NCBI RefSeq assembly: GCF_946482605.1
Contig: NZ_CAMLSE010000004.1
Location: forward strand, 1 to 64,000
Direction: 5' to 3'
DNA from: an uncultured Dyadobacter sp.
GTDB taxonomy: Bacteria; Bacteroidota; Bacteroidia; Cytophagales; Spirosomataceae
Length of the DNA stretch: 64,000 nucleotides
A program made the position numbers and the translations under genes. The notes under the pieces were generated by a model, which was not told where the DNA came from, searched no databases, and worked only from the letters and a program-made list of their open reading frames with translations. The number at the start of each line of letters is the position of its first letter. The first letter of the stretch is position 1. Positions 7,408 to 15,296 of this stretch are shown piece after piece.

Positions 7408-8396
7408 CCAAAGAATTTGTTTTCAATTACTTCGCCGGAAACTGTACCGCTTTACAAAAAAAGCTGGTGCAGGATTGGGCCCGAGATGAGTGCAACCGGG
7501 AGCTTTTCTTCCTTTGGTTGACCGAATGGGAGCGTAAGAACATTCAGTATAATGTAGATGTGGACGCCGGCATCGAACGGCACCGGACATGGGTGAGGTC
7601 GTTGAACGAAGCACATGCCGGCATTCCGGAAACAAGCCGGAAGGGCGGGTTATGGCGTCGGTGGAGCATTGCGGCATCAGTTGCATTGGCGATGGTGTCG
7701 GCTGGATGGTTTTTGAAAGACGAAGTCATGTTTCGTTCGCACCGCACGGCTTACGGGCAGATCGAGAAAGTGCTTTTGCCCGACGGGAGCAAGGTGGTGC
7801 TGAATGGGAATTCGGTGTTGAAGGTTCCCCGCTTCGGGTTCGGAGACGGACAACGGGCAGTTTTCCTGGAAGGTGAGGCCAGCTTTGACGTCGTCCATAC
7901 GCAAAGCCACCAGCGCTTTCTTGTCCGCACGGGTGATCAGATGGATATTGAAGTGCTCGGGACAGAGTTTAACGTATATGCAAGATCGTCAGGCTCGCAG
8001 GTAGTGTTGCAGAAGGGGAAAGTCAAGCTTAATTTCAAAGAGGGCAATAGCGCGGAGACGATCATCATGAAGCCCGGCGACCTTGCCCGGCGTGAAGCCA
8101 ACGGCAAACTGGAACTCCGCTATGCCGAACATCCGCAGGAGTATTCCGACTGGAAATTTCACCGGTTTGTATTCAACGACCTTACGTTCAGAGAGATCTG
8201 CACGAAACTGGAAGAGGTTTTTGGCACAAAAATCATCGTAGAAGACAGCGATCTGGCGCAACAGCAGATATCAGGTTCGTTTACGGCACTTGATGCCGAA
8301 GAAATGCTGGAAATTCTCAGCGAGGCGCAGGATTTTAGCTACACCCGCAAAGGCGGCGACATTGTGGTGTCGCAGCGCCGGGAAGCCCGGCCCTGA
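7392..8396 (+). CDS. FecR-family anti-sigma factor
   Basis: Inner-membrane regulator that holds the upstream ECF sigma factor and relays the signal from the outer-membrane receptor. A cytoplasmic N-terminal segment (1-88) is followed by one membrane helix (about 90-108, WSIAASVALAMVSAGWFL). A periplasmic FecR domain (about 118-220, GQIEKVLLPDGSKVVLNGNS and FLEGEASFDV) follows, then a C-terminal DUF4974/STN-like domain (about 255-325, FVFNDLTFREICTKLEEVFG) that touches the receptor. The 334-residue length is typical. The start codon lies within the end of the sigma gene. SusC follows after 84 bp. Confidence 0.93.
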   Translation: MEPAITKEFVFNYFAGNCTALQKKLVQDWARDECNRELFFLWLTEWERKNIQYNVDVDAGIERHRTWVRSLNEAHAGIPETSRKGGLWRRWSIAASVALAMVSAGWFLKDEVMFRSHRTAYGQIEKVLLPDGSKVVLNGNSVLKVPRFGFGDGQRAVFLEGEASFDVVHTQSHQRFLVRTGDQMDIEVLGTEFNVYARSSGSQVVLQKGKVKLNFKEGNSAETIIMKPGDLARREANGKLELRYAEHPQEYSDWKFHRFVFNDLTFREICTKLEEVFGTKIIVEDSDLAQQQISGSFTALDAEEMLEILSEAQDFSYTRKGGDIVVSQRREARP

Positions 8397-8480
8397 GCCG
8401 TAACCGTCGATTCCTGACACTTTTCTTGCCATTCATTCAGGTACCCTTTTCATTATGAATCCTTAACCCATTATGCATGT

Positions 8481-11400
8481 ATGAAAAAATCCTTACCCGC
8501 GTTCCTATTTCTCAGCGTACTGTCGGGCAGCGTACTGTCGGGAAGTCCGGTGTGTGTGACCGGGCAGGCGGTCGCCGGTGCGGTCTCCTACGTACAGGCA
8601 GCGCCCCGAAGCGGTACGCCCGCTCCCGAGACACGCAAGCTTAAAGAGGTTTTGCAGGAATTTAAGAGCCATTACCAGGTCGACATTATTTTTTTCAACA
8701 CCACCGTAGAGGATTTTGTGGTGCCGGTGAAAGATATCCATATGGAAGCTGATTTTGAAAAGAGCCTGAAAACCCTGCTGCGACCTTCCGGACTTTCGTT
8801 CAAGAAAGGCAGGAACGGCGGCTATATCGTCACCGGAAAGCGAAAGCCCAGGGCGGCCGAACCTGCCCAAACGCCGGAAAAGGCAATCCCCCAGCCACAA
8901 TCCGCATTGCCGGAGGCCCGGCTAATCGCCGGACAAGCTGCTGACAAAACGGCTGTAATAAAAGCGGCAATTGTCGAAAAGGCGATCCGCGGAAGTGTGG
9001 TTGATGAGAAGGGAGAGGCGCTACCCGGCGTGAGCGTGCTGGTGAAAGGCTCGCAGGTTGGAACCGTGACCGACGCCGCGGGTATGTTTGCAGTAAATGT
9101 GCCGGATGAGCATGCGGTGCTGGTATTCTCTTTCATCGGTTTCAAACCGCAGGAAGTGGTGGTTGGCAACCGTACAACCATCGAAATCGGGATGGCGGTT
9201 GACAACAAGGAACTCGATGAGCTGGTTGTGGTGGGGTACGGCACCCAGAAAAAGGGTAACATCACCGGTGCCGTATCGACAGTCAAGATCGACGATAACC
9301 TGACCGGCCGCTCCCTGCCGAATGCTTCTTCCATGATGCAGGGGCTCATTCCGGGCCTGGCGGTGAATCAGAACTCCGGGATGGCGGGTAACAACGCTGC
9401 CCAGCTGATCATCCGGGGCCTTGGAACGGTGAACAATGCAAGTCCGCTTGTGGTAGTGGACGGTATGCCCGACGTGGACATTAACCGCGTCAATCCCAAT
9501 GACATCGAGAGTATTTCTGTGCTGAAAGACGCGGCATCGTCATCGGTGTACGGCTCGCGTGCTGCTAACGGCGTCATTCTGATCACGACCAAATCCGGGA
9601 AAGGCTCCAAAGACACGAAGATCAGCGCGTCGGTCTCCTACGCGCTGGAAAAGCCGACCAGGTCCTTTGAATTTATGGCCGATTATCCCCGCGCACTGAC
9701 GGTACACCAGCGTGCGGCAGCCGTGAACACCTTGCCTTCCAACTTCCTTTTCAGGAACGGGACTATCGATCAATGGATGGCGCTGGGGATGATAGATCCG
9801 GTCAAATACCCGAATACCGACTGGTGGGATGTGATCCTCCGCACCGGTCAGCAGAAGAACTACAATGTCTCGGCCAGCGGCGGAACGGACAAAACCAACT
9901 TTTTTATTTCGGTGGGGGCAATGGACGAAAAGGGGATTCAGATCGAAAACGATTTCAAACGGTACAATGCCAGGGTCAATTACGATGCCAAAATCCGGTC
10001 TAAAATGAATGTCGGTGTGCGTTTCGCAGGAAACTGGTCGAAATTCAAATACAATTACACCGAAGGTTTTACGGCCAACTCCGCCAACGGGCTCGACCTC
10101 TTTACGGCGCCGGCGGGTATTCTGCCCTTCGATCCGGCGACAGGCTATTTCGGCGGCGTGATGGCTTACAACGAAAACAGCCAGTCGACCAACCCGTATG
10201 TGGACTACATGAACCGTAACAAAAACAACCAGAACCGGCAGGAATTTAATGGAAGTGCTTATTGGGACTGGTCTCCGGTCGCCGGGCTGACCGGCCGCGT
10301 CGAGTATGCATTGAATTACTATAACCAGTTTACCTGGCGTTCCGATATCCCGACCCGCGCATTCAATTTCCAGACCAATGCATTTGGGCCCAGAATTTAC
10401 GTCGGTGAAGATGAGCGGATCTACAATTACAGCAACACCGGGTACAAGACACAGCTTTCCGGCAGGCTGAACTATGACAGGGTCATTGCCAAAAACCACG
10501 AGATCGGCCTCATGGCGGCATACAGCGAGGAATTCTGGTACAATCGCAGCCTTACCGCAAGCCGTCAGGATCGGCTGCACCCTTCACTGCACGAGATCGA
10601 TGCCGCATTGAACGATATCCAGTCTACCTCCGGAACGTCGAACCGCGAAGGGCTGCGCTCTTACATCGGACGTTTGAACTACACCGCCTTCGGCCGCTAC
10701 CTGCTGGAAGCCAACTTTCGCTACGATGGCTCTTCGAAATTTCTGCCGGGTAACCGTTTCGGATTTTTCCCCTCGGTCGCATTGGGCTGGCGCTTTACGG
10801 ATGAGCAATTTATCAATCACCTTACCGACAAGATCGGCCTTTCGAATGGCAAGCTCAGGGTTTCGTATGGTAGCCTGGGGAACAACAGCGGCGTAGGGTA
10901 TTACGAGCAGCAGGAGACGCTAGGGACCAGCAGTTATTTTATAGATGGGAAGATTGTCAAAGGTTTTGTAAACCAGAAATTTATCAATCAAAACCTGACC
11001 TGGGAAAAGACAACGGTACTGAATGCGGGCCTCGACCTGGGCTTTCTTAAAAACAGGCTGTTTGTCGAGCTGGATTATTACAACCGCCTCACCACCGGCA
11101 TGAACCGCCCGTCGGACCTGTCGATCATGCTTACCGGCGCCTATAACCCGCCGCGCACCAACATCGGAGACCTGCGCAACCAGGGCGTAGAGGCTAACCT
11201 CACCTGGCGTGAACAAAGGGGTGAGTTCCGCTACCAGGTGAACCTGAATGCCTCTTACAACCAGACGCGCCTGGAAAAGTGGAACGAATTGCTTTTGAAA
11301 GGTTACGTGTTCCTGGATATGCCCTATCACTTCCTGTACGCCTACGAGGACGCGGGCATTGCACAGACCTGGGCGGATGTGTACGCAGCCACGCCCCAGG

Positions 11401-11981
11401 GTGCGGCCCCGGGTGATCTGCTGCTGAAAGACCTTAATGGCGACGGCCGCATTGACGCCAACGATATGAAAGCCTATCCGAAGACCCAGCGCGACCGGCC
11501 AACGACCAATTTTGCATTGAATTCCAGCGTAGGCTGGCACCAATTCGACCTCGCATTCATGTTTCAGGGATCGGCGGGACGGAAAGATTTCTGGCTCAAC
11601 AACGCCAACAATACCCGCATTCCCACTGCGAATTTCGCCGCTACCTGGGACCATTGGAACAACGTATGGTCACTCGATAACCGTAATGCCGGACTGCCGC
11701 GGCTGATGGGTAACCTGTTGACGTCCAACAACCAGGCGCAGACAAGCTACTGGGTGGACGACATGTCCTACGTACGTCTGAAAAACCTGCAGATCGGTTA
11801 CTCGGTGCCGAAAGCACTCCTCAAAAAGGTGCGCGTGAACCGGCTGCGTATCTATGCGTCGGCGGATAACCTGCTGACATTTACCAGGTACCGCGGATTG
11901 GATCCTGAGAAAAGCAGCTACGCAAGCGAAGCATACCCGATTGTCAAAACCTTCGTCGGAGGCCTAAACCTGGAATTTTAA
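8481..11981 (+). CDS. SusC/RagA TonB-dependent receptor with STN signalling domain
   Basis: Outer-membrane glycan importer that also signals to the FecR protein. Domains in order: signal region, STN domain (about 53-118, KLKEVLQEFKSHYQVDIIFF), a proline-rich linker, carboxypeptidase-D-like domain (about 168-240, IRGSVVDEKGEALPGVSVLV). These are followed by a TonB-box-like segment (ELDELVVVGYGTQ, about 244-256), a plug (GLIPGLAVNQNSG, IIRGLGTVNN, VLKDAASSSVYGSRAANGVI) and a C-terminal barrel ending in VGGLNLEF. At 1166 residues it is longer than non-signalling SusC proteins because of the STN extension. Its stop overlaps the SusD start by one base, so the pair is coupled. The substrate is presumably what the downstream heparinase-type lyase releases. 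Confidence 0.95.
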   Translation: MKKSLPAFLFLSVLSGSVLSGSPVCVTGQAVAGAVSYVQAAPRSGTPAPETRKLKEVLQEFKSHYQVDIIFFNTTVEDFVVPVKDIHMEADFEKSLKTLLRPSGLSFKKGRNGGYIVTGKRKPRAAEPAQTPEKAIPQPQSALPEARLIAGQAADKTAVIKAAIVEKAIRGSVVDEKGEALPGVSVLVKGSQVGTVTDAAGMFAVNVPDEHAVLVFSFIGFKPQEVVVGNRTTIEIGMAVDNKELDELVVVGYGTQKKGNITGAVSTVKIDDNLTGRSLPNASSMMQGLIPGLAVNQNSGMAGNNAAQLIIRGLGTVNNASPLVVVDGMPDVDINRVNPNDIESISVLKDAASSSVYGSRAANGVILITTKSGKGSKDTKISASVSYALEKPTRSFEFMADYPRALTVHQRAAAVNTLPSNFLFRNGTIDQWMALGMIDPVKYPNTDWWDVILRTGQQKNYNVSASGGTDKTNFFISVGAMDEKGIQIENDFKRYNARVNYDAKIRSKMNVGVRFAGNWSKFKYNYTEGFTANSANGLDLFTAPAGILPFDPATGYFGGVMAYNENSQSTNPYVDYMNRNKNNQNRQEFNGSAYWDWSPVAGLTGRVEYALNYYNQFTWRSDIPTRAFNFQTNAFGPRIYVGEDERIYNYSNTGYKTQLSGRLNYDRVIAKNHEIGLMAAYSEEFWYNRSLTASRQDRLHPSLHEIDAALNDIQSTSGTSNREGLRSYIGRLNYTAFGRYLLEANFRYDGSSKFLPGNRFGFFPSVALGWRFTDEQFINHLTDKIGLSNGKLRVSYGSLGNNSGVGYYEQQETLGTSSYFIDGKIVKGFVNQKFINQNLTWEKTTVLNAGLDLGFLKNRLFVELDYYNRLTTGMNRPSDLSIMLTGAYNPPRTNIGDLRNQGVEANLTWREQRGEFRYQVNLNASYNQTRLEKWNELLLKGYVFLDMPYHFLYAYEDAGIAQTWADVYAATPQGAAPGDLLLKDLNGDGRIDANDMKAYPKTQRDRPTTNFALNSSVGWHQFDLAFMFQGSAGRKDFWLNNANNTRIPTANFAATWDHWNNVWSLDNRNAGLPRLMGNLLTSNNQAQTSYWVDDMSYVRLKNLQIGYSVPKALLKKVRVNRLRIYASADNLLTFTRYRGLDPEKSSYASEAYPIVKTFVGGLNLEF

Positions 11982-13822
11982 TGATGATGAAAAAGATATA
12001 TTCCTTTCTATCGGCAGCGACAGTGCTGCTGGCCGGGTCGGTATTGCTGGGCTCCTGCATGAAGGACCTGCTGGATCAGGAACCCACCACTGAGCTGGGA
12101 GCGGCAGCTTACTGGAAGACTGAGGCCGACGCGGTATCGGCGCTGATGGGGGCCTACACCGCAGTTCGTCCCTGCTTCGACCGCGATTACCATTTCGATG
12201 GACATGGCGATTTCCTGAAAGTATACAACACCGGCGCAGCGCCGATCGCGATGACCGTCAATAACCCCAGCAACTACGGAGGCGGGGCGGATGCCATGTA
12301 CCGCGCATTGTACGGAGCCGTGAACCGGACTAATTATGTGATTGAAAATGTGCGCCTGAAAATGTTGCCCAAAGCAGAAAGCGCCGCATCGGTGAAAACA
12401 CTGGAAACGATTGTGGGTGAAGCCCGTTTGCTGCGAGGTGTTACCTATCTGCGCCTGATCTCGCTCTGGGGCGATGTGCCTTATCTCAACCGCATTGTGT
12501 ATGACAATTCGGAGGTAATGGCATTGTCCCGGGCACCCATAGCCGCCATCAAGGATTCCATCCTGGCCGATTTTACCTATGCATTTGAAAAGCTTCCTGC
12601 CAAATCGGGACAGATCGGGCGGGCATCCAAACCGGCCGCGCTTGCATTCCGTGGGAAAATGCATTTGTATTGGGCATCCTGGAATAAAAATGGCTGGCCG
12701 GAACTGGACAACTTCAAACCCAATGCGACCGAGGCAACCAATGCCTATGCCGCCGCTGCCGCCGATTTTAAAAACGTGATCCAGGATTACGGCCTGCAAT
12801 TGTTCCGCGGGGGCGAGCCCGGCCAATGGGGCACGATGGGCAATGCAGAGGTTTTACCCAACTATTATTATATGTTCATTCCGTCAACAGGCAATCCCAA
12901 TGCCGACGGCGAAATGATCATGGTACTGACCCACGGCAGCACCGGCAGCGGACAAAGCGACGAGTACATGCGGGTATGGACAGGGATTTCGGTAGGCCTT
13001 TCGCAGAACCAGGTGGTGCCGCGTTATGAACTTGCCAACCGCTACCAGTCCACCGAAACAGGCGATTTCCTTCCTCCGATGACACAGATGAGCCCCGCCA
13101 CACCGGGTGCCCGTACTGCACCGAACTCGACGCTGAATCCCCAGAGCTACCGCAACCGCGATTACCGCATGAAAGCGACCCTGCTTTGGGATTACGAAAT
13201 GATCATGGGTATAGGAACCCAGGAGGTAACGGGCTTCGTACCGTTTGTTTACAAAACCTGGGGTGGAACCGTGAACATCGAGGGCAAGAATTACACGACC
13301 TTCAATGACAACGGCACCAACTTCTCGGGACTGCAATCCAGGAAGTTCGTCAGGAACTACGGCGGGCAGAACCGCAGCTCGGGCGACTACAACTGGCCGC
13401 TGATGCGCCTCGCGGACGTGTACCTGATGTACGCGGAAGCGACCAATGAAGTAAGCGGACCACAGGCCGACGCCATTGCGCTGGTCAACAAAGTGCGGCA
13501 CCGCGGAAACCTGCCCGCATTGAATGCGGCGAGAACCGCCGGCAAACAGGCCTTCTTCGACGCCATCGAGCAGGAGCGCATCGTGGAGCTGGTAGGCGAG
13601 GGACAACGCGCATTCGACCTCCGCCGCTGGCGAGCGATCGAGCGGGTGTTCGGTGCTGCTTATGGGGAAGGTAAATGGTTTACCGATACGCATGGCACCA
13701 ACTGGGAGCGCTTTTTCTTCAATGCGCCTGAGCTGACCTACCAGCGCTGCTACATTTACAGCATTCCCGAAACCGAGCGCCAGAAGAACCCGAAACTGAC
13801 CCAGAATGCCCCATGGCGATAA
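11981..13822 (+). CDS. SusD/RagB-family surface glycan-binding lipoprotein
   Basis: Lid protein that binds glycan and caps the SusC channel. MMMKKIYSFLSAATVLLAGS is followed by VLLGSC, with a lipobox Cys at residue 26 and downstream acidic residues typical of surface export. The SusD fold is indicated by TEADAVSALMGAYTAVRP near the N-terminus, EARLLRGVTYLRLISLWGDV (TPR helices) and the C-terminal LRRWRAIERVFG and IYSIPETERQKNPKLTQN. The start shares one base with the SusC stop (TAATG). At 613 residues the length is normal. It is the second gene of the receptor operon and is followed by two small lipoprotein genes. Confidence 0.95.
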   Translation: MMMKKIYSFLSAATVLLAGSVLLGSCMKDLLDQEPTTELGAAAYWKTEADAVSALMGAYTAVRPCFDRDYHFDGHGDFLKVYNTGAAPIAMTVNNPSNYGGGADAMYRALYGAVNRTNYVIENVRLKMLPKAESAASVKTLETIVGEARLLRGVTYLRLISLWGDVPYLNRIVYDNSEVMALSRAPIAAIKDSILADFTYAFEKLPAKSGQIGRASKPAALAFRGKMHLYWASWNKNGWPELDNFKPNATEATNAYAAAAADFKNVIQDYGLQLFRGGEPGQWGTMGNAEVLPNYYYMFIPSTGNPNADGEMIMVLTHGSTGSGQSDEYMRVWTGISVGLSQNQVVPRYELANRYQSTETGDFLPPMTQMSPATPGARTAPNSTLNPQSYRNRDYRMKATLLWDYEMIMGIGTQEVTGFVPFVYKTWGGTVNIEGKNYTTFNDNGTNFSGLQSRKFVRNYGGQNRSSGDYNWPLMRLADVYLMYAEATNEVSGPQADAIALVNKVRHRGNLPALNAARTAGKQAFFDAIEQERIVELVGEGQRAFDLRRWRAIERVFGAAYGEGKWFTDTHGTNWERFFFNAPELTYQRCYIYSIPETERQKNPKLTQNAPWR

Positions 13823-13845
13823 CCTCCATTAAACCATTTGAAACC

Positions 13846-14244
13846 ATGAAAAAATATTCCTTTGCAATCCTGCTGTTGGTGACGGCCGTCGCGGGGATCC
13901 GTTGCTCTTCCGACTTTCCGATCGACGAGGATGGCTTGCTGGTCACCGGGCGTACAGAATGCTACGTCAGTAATTTCGAACTGCTGGGCGCCGATTTTCA
14001 GACCGTCAGAACCAAGAGTGCGGTCGTGGATACCGTGGCGCAGACTGTTAAAGTGGAGGTGTTTTCGGGAACCGACCTCAGAAACCTCTTCCCCCAGTTT
14101 ACCCTTGTAACCGACGCCAAGCTGGAACCCAAAATCACCGGTGCCACGGATTTTTCGGACCTAGCGGCCCCGCGGACGTGGACTGTCGTTTCCGGCAACC
14201 GGCAGGTGCGGAAGACCTATCAGGTTTTTATAACGGTTCAATAA
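13846..14244 (+). CDS. Small lipoprotein, DUF5018-like surface protein
   Basis: From ATG at 13846: MKKYSFAILLLVTAVAGIRC with a lipobox-like Cys at residue 20. An alternative in-frame ATG at 13813 lies in the end of susD and is less likely. The body is one beta-sandwich-like domain (VDTVAQTVKVEVFSGTDLRN, LFPQFTLVTDAKLEPKITGA, DFSDLAAPRTWTVVSGN, YQVFITVQ). The pattern of 'gtdl..l.P.....a...P', 'DFS' and a terminal VTV-like strand is that of DUF5018-type domains found in accessory lipoproteins of SusCD loci. It probably binds glycan at the cell surface or supports the SusCD complex. Its position between susD and the DUF4466-like gene supports this. Confidence 0.65.
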   Translation: MKKYSFAILLLVTAVAGIRCSSDFPIDEDGLLVTGRTECYVSNFELLGADFQTVRTKSAVVDTVAQTVKVEVFSGTDLRNLFPQFTLVTDAKLEPKITGATDFSDLAAPRTWTVVSGNRQVRKTYQVFITVQ

Positions 14245-14262
14245 CCGATCCCATTGAAAACG

Positions 14263-15246
14263 ATGAGAATGATCAGACCTATTTACCTCCTTGGCATACT
14301 CGCCCAGCTCCTGACCGGTTGCAGCGATGGCGAATACACCATCCCGACCATCGGGCCGGGACTTAAGAACGATGTCATCAAACGGACGTCCGGCCCGAAC
14401 GTGGTAGGGCTGGATATCGAATTTGCCTATGCGATGGCCTTGCTTCCCACGGAAGGGAAGCTGGTGTCGGCGAAAGTAACGGCCTCCATCCCGGGAGGCG
14501 AGGGTACCTATCTCGACAACAAATCATACTATACCAATAGCGCAGGCGTGGACGTGGGCATTCCCGTGGGAACGGCTTCCTCTACCAATGGGAGCGTGAC
14601 GACCGTGCAGTTCAGCAAGGATACCATGGCCGCCACGCTCCGTTATTTCTACCGCATTCCTGAGGAAGCACGCGGTAAAAAAGTGTCGTTCACTTTTTCG
14701 GCAACCGCCACCAACGGGCAATCGGTCAGCTATGAAATGGGGCCGTACGAAGTCCGCAGCATGGATATGAAGCTCGACCTGGTAGCGAAGGACAGCGCTG
14801 CCTGCTACATTTCGCTGGCCGACATGGCTGTTTATAACGCGGAGTATGCCGCTGCCAATCCTGACAAGATCGACCTGGTGTACCTCTATCGACCCATTGC
14901 CGGGAAGACGTTCTCTCATGCGTTGGTTGCGCCTGGCACCAGCGCGGAGTATCTGCCTGGTGTGGTGTTGCCTTCCGCGGTGAAAAACAAAACCAAAATG
15001 GTAAAGGCCTGGAACATCCGGGATCAGCAGCTGGCGAGGTTGCAGTACGGTGTGTTTGTCGATGATATGGATCTTCAAAAATTCGACTATACCAATGCAC
15101 CTGATTTTGCCGTCAACATGCGCAATGAAGCCGGGCTCTGGATCGAGACTGCTGATTCGAAATACCGTGGCTATGTGTATGTCAACAAGGCAGACAATGC
15201 AAAAAAAGAAATGACGATCAGTATCAAACGGTTGAAAATGAACTGA
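14263..15246 (+). CDS. DUF4466-like surface lipoprotein
   Basis: ATG at 14263 begins MRMIRPIYLLGILAQLLTGC, with the lipobox Cys at residue 20. A TTG nine bases upstream also opens the frame. The mature protein starts SDGEYTIPTIGPGLKNDVIK, then GPNVVGLDIEFAYAMALLPT and KLVSAKVTASIPGGEGTYLD. From memory this matches DUF4466, a family found only as a companion of SusC/SusD in Bacteroidota. It is likely a surface glycan-binding protein. It ends 50 bp before the heparinase-type gene, with a palindrome in the gap. No enzymatic motif is seen. Confidence 0.65.
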   Translation: MRMIRPIYLLGILAQLLTGCSDGEYTIPTIGPGLKNDVIKRTSGPNVVGLDIEFAYAMALLPTEGKLVSAKVTASIPGGEGTYLDNKSYYTNSAGVDVGIPVGTASSTNGSVTTVQFSKDTMAATLRYFYRIPEEARGKKVSFTFSATATNGQSVSYEMGPYEVRSMDMKLDLVAKDSAACYISLADMAVYNAEYAAANPDKIDLVYLYRPIAGKTFSHALVAPGTSAEYLPGVVLPSAVKNKTKMVKAWNIRDQQLARLQYGVFVDDMDLQKFDYTNAPDFAVNMRNEAGLWIETADSKYRGYVYVNKADNAKKEMTISIKRLKMN

Positions 15247-15267
15247 GCGGATTTGAATAGACCCATA

Positions 15268-15285
15268 TTAGAACGATTGTTCTAA
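15268..15285. promoter_or_regulatory. Palindrome before the heparinase-type gene
   Basis: TTAGAAC-GATT-GTTCTAA is a perfect 7-bp inverted repeat 12 bp before the lyase start codon, followed by the A/T-rich run AAATTTTAGAAAATG. It could be an operator for a dedicated regulator, an RNA hairpin controlling expression of the lyase relative to susD, or chance. No second copy was noticed in the window. Confidence 0.4.
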
Positions 15286-15296
15286 AATTTTAGAAA

